Positions 27,101-36,253 of a DNA stretch of 64,000 nt are shown here, one piece after another; position 1 is the stretch's first letter; each line of letters begins with the position of its first letter. The DNA is from Streptococcus viridans (lineage in GTDB: Bacteria > Bacillota > Bacilli > Lactobacillales > Streptococcaceae). Made by a program: the position numbers and the translations under genes. Below the pieces are notes generated by a model. The model searched no databases. It was given only the letters and a program-made list of their open reading frames with translations, and had not been told where the DNA came from. Location: contig NZ_LR134266.1 of NCBI RefSeq assembly GCF_900636365.1, positions 1,563,501-1,627,500 on the forward strand, written 5' to 3'.

Positions 27101-30100
27101 TTAATCTTGCCGTTTTTTGCTTGCTACAAAACCTGCCAAAGCTAGTGAACTCATACCCAAGAGGCTGAGGGCTGTTGAAGTCAAGGCTTCTTGTCCTGTT
27201 TTTGGAAGGCTGGTTGTTGGTGTTGAAGCAGCCACTTCTGCTTGGCCACCAGTATGATAGCCAACAGCGACTGGTTTGTTTGCTGCAACTTCTTTCGTTT
27301 CAGGTGTAGTTGGTTGAGCTGGGGTAACTGGGCCTTTGGATACCGCTGGTTGGACAGGGGCCACTGGAATTTCCGGTATCTCTAACGTCGGATTTTCTGG
27401 TTGAATCCATGGCGCTACAATCGCTCCACCATGCACCTCTGGGTTTGGCTTGATAACGTCTTTGACCAAAGAAAGAAGGTGGAAATTGATCTGATTGGTC
27501 ACTTCATAAAGGAAATCATTTTCCGATGCACGGTAGCCTGCTGGGAGTTCCACATGGACACGATAGGATCCGTTCATCAGCATGGTCTCAAAGCGCTGCA
27601 AATCATAGATGCTTTGTGGAAGAAGGCGACTGATGCCGTCTTTGCCTACCACTTTTACGACCGTGCCTATCGGAACTGGCTGATCAAATCCAATGGTAAG
27701 TTTGTTTTCATCTAAATAATGGAAGGCAAAGGTCACTTTCGGATGTGGGTTTTCAGGTGAAACGGTCACCTTCTTCACTAACTCTGTTCCCCAATCATAA
27801 TGGTAATCCGACAAGGTGATTTTGACTGTATAAGTGCCAAAAGGCAAGTCTGGGAAGGTGCCACCATTGTAGGAAGCATTGAACTCTCCTTCCACAATCC
27901 GTCCTTGGTCATCCACTACCTGGTAACGAACAACAGATGGATAATAAGAAATGACTTCCCCACTGCTATCTGTAAAGACGACCTCTAAGCTACTCTTTTC
28001 AGCTGTTGGTTTTTCGGATTCTGTCTCGGTTGGTTTTTCATCTGAGTTGCCTTCATTCGTTGGGGTCGTTGCCTCTATTTTCTTCCCTTCGATATCCATC
28101 TCAGTGGTATTGTAGACCTTATCCCAGATGCTATAACGAACAGTAGAGAGGTCCACCCCTTCTGGAAGCAGATAACTGCCGTCCTCTTGGGGTTCCAAGG
28201 CTACTGTTTCCCCGTCCTTGACATAGGACAGATAAGTTCCTGCTAGTCCACTGCCGGTTTCAATCACCTTTCCTGGACGGAAAATCCGAGTCTGCGGGTC
28301 ATAGTTAGCACTTCCAGTCTCAATGCTTGGAGCCGTGTTGTCAATTTTAACCTTGAAGTTAAGTTCTTGTTGTTTGGCCCCTGAAGCAGTTGGACGGTAA
28401 GTGATCACAAATTGGTATTCTCCATCTGGTAATTGCTTGCCATCTTTGTCCAAACCTTCCCAAGAGATTTCATAAAACTCTTCGCTACGATTCCCAATCC
28501 GATAACTCCAGTCGGTCTTTCGATGCACTTCATTTCCAACCTCGTAAATCGGGTTAGTACGAGTTGTGTCCTCCTTCTTGTAGACTGATAGGTGGACATT
28601 TTCTACATTGCGAAGCATGACGGCCTTTACCTTGACGCTATCAAAGCTGGAATCATTGTTTGGAGAGAAGTAGAGTTGGTCTCCATCAAAGCGATCCCCA
28701 TCCTGACCTAGAGTTTTGGCTACAGACTCCCCATTTTCATAAACATAACTAATCAAAGAAGTAAAGTGGTTATCTGGATGACGCTCTGGCGTTTCTGGGA
28801 CCTTTTCATCTGGATAATCTGTCTTGTCCTTATAGTAGTAAAATGGCTTGTCACTACCTGTATATTCGTAGATAGGCTTTTCGATCCCGCGAAGATTTTG
28901 GTAATCTCCATGGAAACCAACATAAGGAAGGCTGACCAGATGTTTGTTGTTGCTGGCATCTTTGACCAGTACATAACCTTCTAAGAAATAACCATTTGGC
29001 ATTTGCTTGCTGAGCTCTTCCTTGTACTTGCTCGCGTCAACGGACACGTGGATCGTCCGCTGACCATTGGCTGGAATCGTGATGCTTTCCTTGCCATCGA
29101 GGGTTTCTAACAGACGAGGATGAAGGGTGAATTTGCCATCCTGGACTTGGTCTGTCTGAAGGGTGGTTTCATAGCGGACCGACTTCTCTTGATTGGAAAG
29201 ATTGTGGATGGTCACGTCAAACTCAAAGGTATCAGTGACATTGCCAAGTGTTAGACTGCTTTTCGCATCTTTTGCAGTCACATAGAGATCTCCTAGAGCT
29301 GCAGCTGTGACATCCATGACCCCTGCGCCTTGCTGACGTACAGAGGAATAGGCATGTGTCTCTTCATCTACATGCGGAACAGCTGTACTCATGGTCATCT
29401 GTTTGACAAGAACTTGCAACTGTTCTGGACTGAGATGAGGGAAGCGCTCCTTCAGGGCTTGTTTCACCAGTACAGTGGCTCCTGCTGCATGAGGAGAGGC
29501 CATACTGGTTCCCCTATCCATATAGTACTCTCCATTATTAACAGATGAGTAGATCATCCCTCCTGGAAGGGTGACATCTGGTTTGAGGTCGCCATCAGCT
29601 GACAGCCCCCAAGAGGAGAAGTCAGATAGTTGATTGGCTGCATCGTAAGGAACACGTTTAAATTTGTTGGCAATATGGAGCTGGTAATCTTTGGCATGTT
29701 GAGCTAGGACACTTCCAGCACCGTGGCCAATGACCCCAACTGGGAATCGTTCTCCGAGACCTTCTAAGTCAAATCCTACAGGGGTATTGCCCTGATCCTC
29801 GGTCTGGTAAAAAATCACACCTGTTGCTCCTGCCCTTTTCAGCTCTTTGACCTTATCCACATCTGAAACTTCGCCACCTCGCTCAGTAAGGACTAAGTGA
29901 CCATTGATACTATCAGACTGATAGTGGTCTATCCCTCCCTTTTCCACATGGAGATAGCTTTGAGGGATGGTTGTCCGAAAGGCGTCGCGTTCTACAAAGG
30001 AGTGCATCGGAATTTTGCCATCTGGGAAGTCTTTTGACCCTTTTAAGGCTTCTACGGTCAAGCTTGCTTCTGTAGACTCATGCTTGGTCAGACTATTAAT

Positions 30101-31579
30101 CGAAGCGACCGAAAGGACATTGGGATTGACGGATGGGGTCCCTGTCATTCCATAATCTGGTGTGCTTGCAAGTGGCTTGCTGTGCCAGAAGCCATTGGTG
30201 GCCATATTGGTAGAAGCAACTGTAATGGTTACCCCAGCTTTTCTTGCAGCATCAAAGGCTTGGCGCGTGATTTCTCCCACATCATAAATAGAGCCGGAAG
30301 CCGTTCCCAAACTCATATTGATGGAATCAGCCCCTAATTTTATGGCATCTTCCACCGCCTTGGTATAGATGAAATTTTGGACCTGTCCGCCCTTGGTGTC
30401 TGAGAAAACACGTAAAAACATGAGCTGGGCTTCGGGAGCGACACCTCGGATAATTTCACCATTTGGGGATGGTTGAGAGGCATTTCCCACAGCGGTTCCA
30501 GCTACGTGGGCACCGTGAGAGATTGGATCATCTTCTTTAACGTTTTCATCCATATCACTATAATTGTGAACGTAGACGACTTTATTGTTGTACCATTTAC
30601 CGTAAGTGATGCCGGCCTTTTTCTTAGCTTCTTCAATTTCTGCTTCACTCTTGTACTTGGCCTTATTGATATCTGTTAGGCGGAAAATGTCGTGTGCTGG
30701 ATCCACCCCCGAATCGATAACCGCTACAACCTGTCCCTGGCCTTTGATACCCTTATCCCAGAGTGGTTGCAAATTGATCAGGCTGTTTTCTTCACTGACC
30801 TTGGTCGTAGTTGAAGCCGGTGAGGCAGGAGTAGGCTGGTTCTCAGCTACTCTGGTCCGACCAAGTGGAGCATAATCTAGGGCATCGACACGTGATAATC
30901 CCCGGATCTTTTTAGCATCTCCATAGGTCGTCTCTAGAGCCAGTCCATTAAAGAGCAAATTAACGTCATACAATTTTTTGAACTGAATGGATTGTCTTTC
31001 GAGTTCTTTCAAAAATTGTTCATGGTCTTGGTTGGTTTGCTCGATACGCGCTTCTTTTGAAGTTCGAGATCCATCTCCATTCTCAGCAGAAACCTTTTCT
31101 TTCAGGCGAACCAGGACCTCGACTGGACTTGCATCCTCTAGCGTTTCTTTAGCTACTTCCTGGGGAGCCTCCGTCGCAACAACTTCAGAATTGACTTTTG
31201 GACTTGCAATAACAGAAGGTGACAAGGTCTTCTCTTCTCTTGGGTTCTCATTTGAAGAATCGCTAGCAACTGAAGAAGTATTTAGTGCTTGTTTGGTCTG
31301 GTCCTTGCCCTCAGTCTCTGTTGGAGTAGGGACAGCGGAAGTCGATTTTTCTACTGGTACACCGGAGATATCCTCCTTAACAGCAACGATCGGCTCTATT
31401 GCCTTTTCATCTGTCGTTGTGCTATCAGGTACTACGGCTGATGACTCGACTGTGGATGGTGCTGGTGTTACAGTATCTGCCGAAACCACCGATCCCATCA
31501 AGAACATACCTATTAAAACGGAAGCAACTCCAACCGCATATTTACGAATGGAAAAACGTTGTTGTCGATGAAATTCCAT
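27101..31579 (-). CDS. Cell-wall-anchored C5a-peptidase-like subtilisin protease (downstream paralog)
   Basis: S8 serine protease of 1492 residues displayed on the wall. It has a YSIRK-type signal (FSIRKYAVGVASVLIGMF, 9-26), a low-complexity Ser/Thr/Glu propeptide region to about 150, and the subtilase domain. The triad is Asp289 (VVAVIDSG), His355 (SHGAHVAG) and Ser692 (GTSMASPHAAG), with Asn458 as the oxyanion residue; a PA domain is inserted near 505-640. Fn3-like domains follow as in streptococcal C5a peptidase, then LPKTG near 1458, a hydrophobic segment and a basic tail for sortase A. HGAH replaces the common HGTH. It follows its paralog by 80 bases, so both are probably one transcript. 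Substrates such as complement C5a or chemokines are only inferred from the family. Confidence 0.92.
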   Translation of the reverse strand: MEFHRQQRFSIRKYAVGVASVLIGMFLMGSVVSADTVTPAPSTVESSAVVPDSTTTDEKAIEPIVAVKEDISGVPVEKSTSAVPTPTETEGKDQTKQALNTSSVASDSSNENPREEKTLSPSVIASPKVNSEVVATEAPQEVAKETLEDASPVEVLVRLKEKVSAENGDGSRTSKEARIEQTNQDHEQFLKELERQSIQFKKLYDVNLLFNGLALETTYGDAKKIRGLSRVDALDYAPLGRTRVAENQPTPASPASTTTKVSEENSLINLQPLWDKGIKGQGQVVAVIDSGVDPAHDIFRLTDINKAKYKSEAEIEEAKKKAGITYGKWYNNKVVYVHNYSDMDENVKEDDPISHGAHVAGTAVGNASQPSPNGEIIRGVAPEAQLMFLRVFSDTKGGQVQNFIYTKAVEDAIKLGADSINMSLGTASGSIYDVGEITRQAFDAARKAGVTITVASTNMATNGFWHSKPLASTPDYGMTGTPSVNPNVLSVASINSLTKHESTEASLTVEALKGSKDFPDGKIPMHSFVERDAFRTTIPQSYLHVEKGGIDHYQSDSINGHLVLTERGGEVSDVDKVKELKRAGATGVIFYQTEDQGNTPVGFDLEGLGERFPVGVIGHGAGSVLAQHAKDYQLHIANKFKRVPYDAANQLSDFSSWGLSADGDLKPDVTLPGGMIYSSVNNGEYYMDRGTSMASPHAAGATVLVKQALKERFPHLSPEQLQVLVKQMTMSTAVPHVDEETHAYSSVRQQGAGVMDVTAAALGDLYVTAKDAKSSLTLGNVTDTFEFDVTIHNLSNQEKSVRYETTLQTDQVQDGKFTLHPRLLETLDGKESITIPANGQRTIHVSVDASKYKEELSKQMPNGYFLEGYVLVKDASNNKHLVSLPYVGFHGDYQNLRGIEKPIYEYTGSDKPFYYYKDKTDYPDEKVPETPERHPDNHFTSLISYVYENGESVAKTLGQDGDRFDGDQLYFSPNNDSSFDSVKVKAVMLRNVENVHLSVYKKEDTTRTNPIYEVGNEVHRKTDWSYRIGNRSEEFYEISWEGLDKDGKQLPDGEYQFVITYRPTASGAKQQELNFKVKIDNTAPSIETGSANYDPQTRIFRPGKVIETGSGLAGTYLSYVKDGETVALEPQEDGSYLLPEGVDLSTVRYSIWDKVYNTTEMDIEGKKIEATTPTNEGNSDEKPTETESEKPTAEKSSLEVVFTDSSGEVISYYPSVVRYQVVDDQGRIVEGEFNASYNGGTFPDLPFGTYTVKITLSDYHYDWGTELVKKVTVSPENPHPKVTFAFHYLDENKLTIGFDQPVPIGTVVKVVGKDGISRLLPQSIYDLQRFETMLMNGSYRVHVELPAGYRASENDFLYEVTNQINFHLLSLVKDVIKPNPEVHGGAIVAPWIQPENPTLEIPEIPVAPVQPAVSKGPVTPAQPTTPETKEVAANKPVAVGYHTGGQAEVAASTPTTSLPKTGQEALTSTALSLLGMSSLALAGFVASKKRQD

Positions 31580-31603
31580 AAAAACTCCTTTTTATATACC
31601 AGG

Positions 31604-31629
31604 TTCAGGTGGCTGTTACACCACCTGAA
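31604..31629 (-). other. Intercistronic hairpin between the two protease genes
   Basis: TTCAGGTGG (31604-31612) and CCACCTGAA (31621-31629) form a perfect nine-base stem. On the minus strand the next bases (CCTGGTATATAAA) are not a U run, so it is more likely a processing or stability element than a full terminator. Confidence 0.5.
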
Positions 31630-31659
31630 GCCCACTCAATTTTCTCTACTAAGAGAACG

Positions 31660-34600
31660 TTATACTTGGTCTGGATGATTTTTCTTCATTCGGATCGCAC
31701 CGAAAGTGAGTAGAAGAACCATAAAGCCTACAATCCCTAATTGGTCATTTTCCTGTCCAGTTTTTGGAAGAGAAGTTACTGGGCGATGAGAGACTTGTTG
31801 AAGCTCCTGATCCATTGCTGATTGACCTTCTTGAGTCATAGGTGACGGTTGAGGAGTGACTTGTTGAGCCTCCTGATCCATTTTTATTCTACCTTTTTGT
31901 ATCATAGGTGACAGTTGAGGAGTAGGTGGGACAGTTGGATCTTCCACCTGATCTTCTGAGACTTCTACAAAACTGGTCAAGTAGCGATTAATACGATTAG
32001 CTACGGTATAGATGAAATCATTTTCCACTGCCCGATAACCTGTTGGCAGATCAATATGGATCTGATACTCTCCATTGATCAGGATGCTTTCAAATGTCTT
32101 TGGTTCATATAGGGTTTGATTCAACTCCACTTTTTCTCCTGTCTTCTTATCAATGGCAAAGACACGGGTTCCATCTGGAAGTTCTTTGTCAAAGACGAGG
32201 TCAAAGCGATTTTTGTCAATGTAGTGGTAGACAAATTTGACCAGTCCTTCAGGGTGCTCCTTGCTTAATTCCACTGTCACAGTGGTTGGAGATACCCAAG
32301 AATAATTTTGATCTTGAGCGACAACTTTTACAGTGTAGGTTCCAAATGGAAGAGTCGGTAGCGGATCTTCGTAGTAGCTATTAAATTCTTGATCCACCCG
32401 ATTTCCCTTGCTGTCAAAGACTTGGTAACGCATCATTTCTGGGTATTGGTTGGTTGCCTCGCCTTTTTCATCGACAATTTGCACCTCTAAGCGACCGACG
32501 GTTGCTTCGCTAGTCGCAGCTGTCGGACTTGCTTCCTCCGTCCCTGATTTTTCCGTCGTTTTTTCTTCTGAAACGGTCTTACCATCCAAGGTCAAGGTGT
32601 TGGTATTATTGACCTGATCCCAAATATAGAAGCGCACAGTTTTTAGATCTACTCCTTCTGGAATAGAGTAGGTTCCATCTTCATTTGGACTAATTTCAAC
32701 TTCCTGATCATCTTTTTTGTAAGAGAGGTATTTTCCGCCTAGTCCACTACCCGTTTCAATAATTTCACCTGGCTTAAAGAGACGAGTTGCTGGATCAAAG
32801 AGATCCTTGGTATTCGCCAGTTGTGGCACTTGCTTATCGACTCGGACTTTTAGAACAATCTCTTGAGGTTTGGCACCTGGTGTGCTTGGACGATAAGTGA
32901 CTACATATTGATAGTCCCCATCTGGCACTAGCTGATTGTTCTTGTCCTTGCCTGCCCACTGTGTCGCATAAAGAATCTTACTACGGTCATTAATCCGCCA
33001 ACCATAGTCCGATTTCTTCTGACTTTCATTACCTTGTTCAAAAATAGGATGTTCGCGTTTGAGGTCATCTGCACGATAGACCGATAAATGAATATTGTCT
33101 ACATTTCTCAAAACGACTGCATTGAGCTTGACACTATCATAGGAACCATCATCATTTGGCGAGAAGACAAGTTGATTTCCATCGTAATGCCCATCTTTTT
33201 CTCCCAATACAACCTGTACCTCTTTGCCCCCGCGCCAAATAGTGCTGACCAAGGCTGTAAAGTGATCTCCTGAGTCTTTTTCAGGTTTCTCTGCTTTTTC
33301 ATTTGCATAATAGTAGAATGGTTTTTCATCCCCAGTGAAGGCATAGATAGGCTTTTCGATACCTGGTAAATCCTGATATTGCCCTTTGAAGCCGATATAT
33401 GGAAGACTTACGAGATCTTTCTTGGTTTTGGCATCTTTAAAGAAGACAAATCCTTCTAAAAAGTAACCATTCTTCATTTGATTGGTAAGTTCGCTTGTAA
33501 AGGTACTGGTATCTACAGAAATTGGAACCGTCACACTTCCCTTAGCAGGAACATGAATGATTTTTTCTCCCACTTGATCCAGTAGCTGACGCATCTTCAA
33601 GCTGATGCGATCATTTTCCACCTGATCGGTGTTAACGACCGTATGATAAGTGAAGTCTTTCGCTTCCGAACTTAAGTTGTGCACCGTAACCTCAAACGTA
33701 AAGGTATCCTTGACATTGCCAAGCGTCAAACTACTGTTTGTTCCTTTTCCGCCTGTTACAAAGACATCGCCAAAGGCTGCCGCTGCAGCATCCATGAGAC
33801 CAGATCCTTGTTGACGGACAGAAGAGTAGCTCTTACTTTCCTGATCAAAATGAGGTTTGGCTGTACTCATGACTAATTGGCGCAAAAGCGTATGAATTTG
33901 CTCTGGACTATAAGTTGGGAAACGTTGTTCTAGAGCTTGCTTGATCAAGGCTGTCGCCCCTGCCGCATGGGGCGTTGCCATACTGGTCCCCTCATCCATA
34001 TCATACAGACCATCTGGAATCGCCGAGTAGACCATTCCGCCAGGTAGGGTAACATCTGGCTTAAGTTTTCCTTCGGCAGAAAGCCCCCAACCAGTAAAGA
34101 AGAGCATCTTGTTTGCTTCACTATAAGGCACTTTCTTGACTTCCTGATGGAAGATTAGCTCGTATTCTCCAGCGTGGGAGGCTAGCTCTTTTCCGATAGC
34201 ATGATTCAAGACGCTGACCGGATAGAAGGAGCCCCAATAGCCCATCGGAAGTTTTTGGAGGTTGTCTCCTTGCTCTTCATTCTGATAAACTAGGACACCT
34301 TTTGCACCAGCTTGTCTGAGGGCATTAACCTTCTCTTCGTCCGTCACATCCCCTCCGCTCTCAACCAGAGCAATTTTGCCTTTCACCGTAGCAGTTCGGT
34401 AACTATCCAGTTCACCTTTTGGAACTGAAACGTAAGACTGAGGACCTTCTACTGGGAAAATCAGCCGGTAAACGGGAAGATCGACGAGGCCATTTTGGAA
34501 TTCTTTCTTATCCTTTAGAGCTGGGATTTCCAGACGCATGGTCGTTTCGTGATTGATCTGATTATTGAAAGCACCAATGGCTAGAACCCCATCTTCAATG

Positions 34601-36009
34601 GCGGGCTCATCAATCGTTCCCGTATCGGGTGCATCTGCTTTTGGCTTAGCCTGCCAGTATCCACTCACGGCGTAATTTCCTGCTGCAGCATTGATGACAA
34701 CACCGGCTTTACGGGCGAATTCAAAGGCTTGACGGGTTAAGGGATTGGTATCTGCTTCAGACCCATTGACCCCACCAAAACTCATATTGATGGTATCTGC
34801 ACCTAACTTGACCGCATCTTCAACAGCCTTGGCTACAACAAAGCCTTGTTCTGTCATGCCCTTCTTATCAGAGAAAACACGCATAAAGATAAGCTGAGCT
34901 TCTGGTGCGACACCCTTTAGATATTCACCCGTTGGCACAGGTTTTGTCGCATTCCCAACAGCCGATCCTGCCACGTGAGTCCCATGCGAACGCGGATCGT
35001 CTTCTCGAATCTCATCGTTCATATCTGAATAGTTATAGGCATAGACTACCTTATCGTTGTACCATTTCCCATAAGTGATGCCTGCCTTTTTCATGGCCGC
35101 TTCCATCTGCTCTTTATTCTGGTATTTGGCTTTGCTTTTATCCGTTAGACTAAAGAAATTATGGTGGACATCAAGGCCCGTATCCAAAACGGCTACCACC
35201 CGACCTTGGCCCTTGATACCTTTGTCCCAGAGAGGCTGTAGATTGATTAATTCATTTTCATCACTAACTTTTGTAGGAAGGAGGGTATTTTGCTTCGTTG
35301 CGCTAGGCTGTGCATTCGCCTGAGCCGTTAAGGGGGTAATTTCCACCTTTTCAACACGCGCCAACTGACGAATCTTCAAGGCATCCTTGTACTTGGTTTC
35401 TAGAACAAAACCATTAAAGACTAGATCAAAATCAGCTAATTTCGTATATTCAATGCCTTTTTCCTTCAGTTCATTTAATACTGCTTCCTTAATTGGTGCA
35501 TTATCCTTGATCTGCTCTGCAATACTAAGAGGAGCCGTTGCATCTTGCTTTTTCGTCTCCAAACGTACCAGGGCCTGAACACGGGCTTCATCTGCCACAC
35601 TTGCTGAAGCATCGTCCTTATTAGCTACTGGCTGAGATGCTGAAACAGTGTGATCTTCTTGTTCCTTCTTTTCAACACCTTCTTTTTCAGGTGTAGGGTC
35701 CGAAACTGGATTTGTTTGAGCATTGGAAGGTGAGATCTCGCCAGTTTTCTCAGTCTTGGCTTTCTCTTGTGAAGAAGACTCCTCCTTAACTGTATCAGTT
35801 GTATGAGCTCCGTCCGAGCCATCGCCCTGTCCGACTGTCGGACTCACCTCCTGACTTCCTTCTTTTACTACAATAGCGGGTACATCTACCTGCCCTTCCT
35901 GCTCCTGGGCTGAAACAGTCACCCCACAAAAAAAGCATCCGACAAGTACCGATACTAGGCCGACTGCATATTTTCGTAGAGAAAAACGTTGTTGTCTGTC
36001 GCTTCCCAT
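31660..36009 (-). CDS. Cell-wall-anchored C5a-peptidase-like subtilisin protease (upstream paralog)
   Basis: S8 protease of 1449 residues, paralogous to the next gene along its length. It has a YSIRK-type signal (FSLRKYAVGLVSVLVGCF, 9-26) and a charged propeptide region. The subtilase triad is Asp276 (VVAVLDTG), His342 (SHGTHVAG) and Ser676 (GTSMATPHAAG), with oxyanion Asn445 (AAAGN). A PA domain near 490-630 and Fn3-like domains follow, then a short imperfect 21-residue duplication (SPMIQKG.. and SPMTQEG..) before LPKTG near 1414. The ATG at 36009 has GGAGG seven bases upstream; longer starts are unsupported. Its promoter carries a near-consensus cre site, so expression probably falls when a preferred sugar is present. 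The natural substrate is unknown. Confidence 0.92.
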   Translation of the reverse strand: MGSDRQQRFSLRKYAVGLVSVLVGCFFCGVTVSAQEQEGQVDVPAIVVKEGSQEVSPTVGQGDGSDGAHTTDTVKEESSSQEKAKTEKTGEISPSNAQTNPVSDPTPEKEGVEKKEQEDHTVSASQPVANKDDASASVADEARVQALVRLETKKQDATAPLSIAEQIKDNAPIKEAVLNELKEKGIEYTKLADFDLVFNGFVLETKYKDALKIRQLARVEKVEITPLTAQANAQPSATKQNTLLPTKVSDENELINLQPLWDKGIKGQGRVVAVLDTGLDVHHNFFSLTDKSKAKYQNKEQMEAAMKKAGITYGKWYNDKVVYAYNYSDMNDEIREDDPRSHGTHVAGSAVGNATKPVPTGEYLKGVAPEAQLIFMRVFSDKKGMTEQGFVVAKAVEDAVKLGADTINMSFGGVNGSEADTNPLTRQAFEFARKAGVVINAAAGNYAVSGYWQAKPKADAPDTGTIDEPAIEDGVLAIGAFNNQINHETTMRLEIPALKDKKEFQNGLVDLPVYRLIFPVEGPQSYVSVPKGELDSYRTATVKGKIALVESGGDVTDEEKVNALRQAGAKGVLVYQNEEQGDNLQKLPMGYWGSFYPVSVLNHAIGKELASHAGEYELIFHQEVKKVPYSEANKMLFFTGWGLSAEGKLKPDVTLPGGMVYSAIPDGLYDMDEGTSMATPHAAGATALIKQALEQRFPTYSPEQIHTLLRQLVMSTAKPHFDQESKSYSSVRQQGSGLMDAAAAAFGDVFVTGGKGTNSSLTLGNVKDTFTFEVTVHNLSSEAKDFTYHTVVNTDQVENDRISLKMRQLLDQVGEKIIHVPAKGSVTVPISVDTSTFTSELTNQMKNGYFLEGFVFFKDAKTKKDLVSLPYIGFKGQYQDLPGIEKPIYAFTGDEKPFYYYANEKAEKPEKDSGDHFTALVSTIWRGGKEVQVVLGEKDGHYDGNQLVFSPNDDGSYDSVKLNAVVLRNVDNIHLSVYRADDLKREHPIFEQGNESQKKSDYGWRINDRSKILYATQWAGKDKNNQLVPDGDYQYVVTYRPSTPGAKPQEIVLKVRVDKQVPQLANTKDLFDPATRLFKPGEIIETGSGLGGKYLSYKKDDQEVEISPNEDGTYSIPEGVDLKTVRFYIWDQVNNTNTLTLDGKTVSEEKTTEKSGTEEASPTAATSEATVGRLEVQIVDEKGEATNQYPEMMRYQVFDSKGNRVDQEFNSYYEDPLPTLPFGTYTVKVVAQDQNYSWVSPTTVTVELSKEHPEGLVKFVYHYIDKNRFDLVFDKELPDGTRVFAIDKKTGEKVELNQTLYEPKTFESILINGEYQIHIDLPTGYRAVENDFIYTVANRINRYLTSFVEVSEDQVEDPTVPPTPQLSPMIQKGRIKMDQEAQQVTPQPSPMTQEGQSAMDQELQQVSHRPVTSLPKTGQENDQLGIVGFMVLLLTFGAIRMKKNHPDQV

Positions 36010-36030
36010 AAACAGACCTCCTTTATATTT

Positions 36031-36044
36031 TGTAAGCGGTTTCC
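36031..36044. promoter_or_regulatory. CcpA binding site (cre) at the protease promoter
   Basis: Minus-strand GGAAACCGCTTACA matches the cre consensus TGNAANCGNWNNCA at every fixed position but the first. It lies just downstream of the predicted transcription start, where CcpA acts as a roadblock or blocks initiation. Confidence 0.65.
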
Positions 36045-36052
36045 GCACCTAT

Positions 36053-36081
36053 ATTTTAGTCCTTATCTTATGCAAAGTCAA
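36053..36081 (-). promoter_or_regulatory. Promoter of the protease gene pair
   Basis: On the minus strand TTGACT (36076-36081), a 17-base spacer and TAAAAT (36053-36058). The start would be near 36046, giving a leader of about 37 bases. Confidence 0.8.
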
Positions 36082-36204
36082 TGCAATCTAGCAAATTCTA
36101 AAAAATATATTATTTTATTGATTTTTGATAGGTTTCTCTATCCAGTATTGGAGAAGCTTCTCTTACCAAGGGGAATTCCTTAGACAAAGTTTCTTTCTTT
36201 AAAA

Positions 36205-36244
36205 AGGTAAAAAAAAAGAAACCAGAATAGCTTCTGATTTCTTT
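36205..36244 (-). terminator. Phosphoketolase terminator
   Basis: AAAGAAACCAGAA (36215-36227) pairs with TTCTGATTTCTTT (36232-36244); on the minus strand the one mismatch becomes a G-U pair and the stem is followed by a T run. Confidence 0.8.
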
Positions 36245-36253
36245 TGAATAAAC

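Noticed and set aside
30987..31571. 194-codon open frame on the plus strand opposite the downstream protease gene
   Set aside because: It is the antisense of the Ser/Thr/Glu-rich propeptide region, is itself low complexity, and has no ribosome binding site or known domain.
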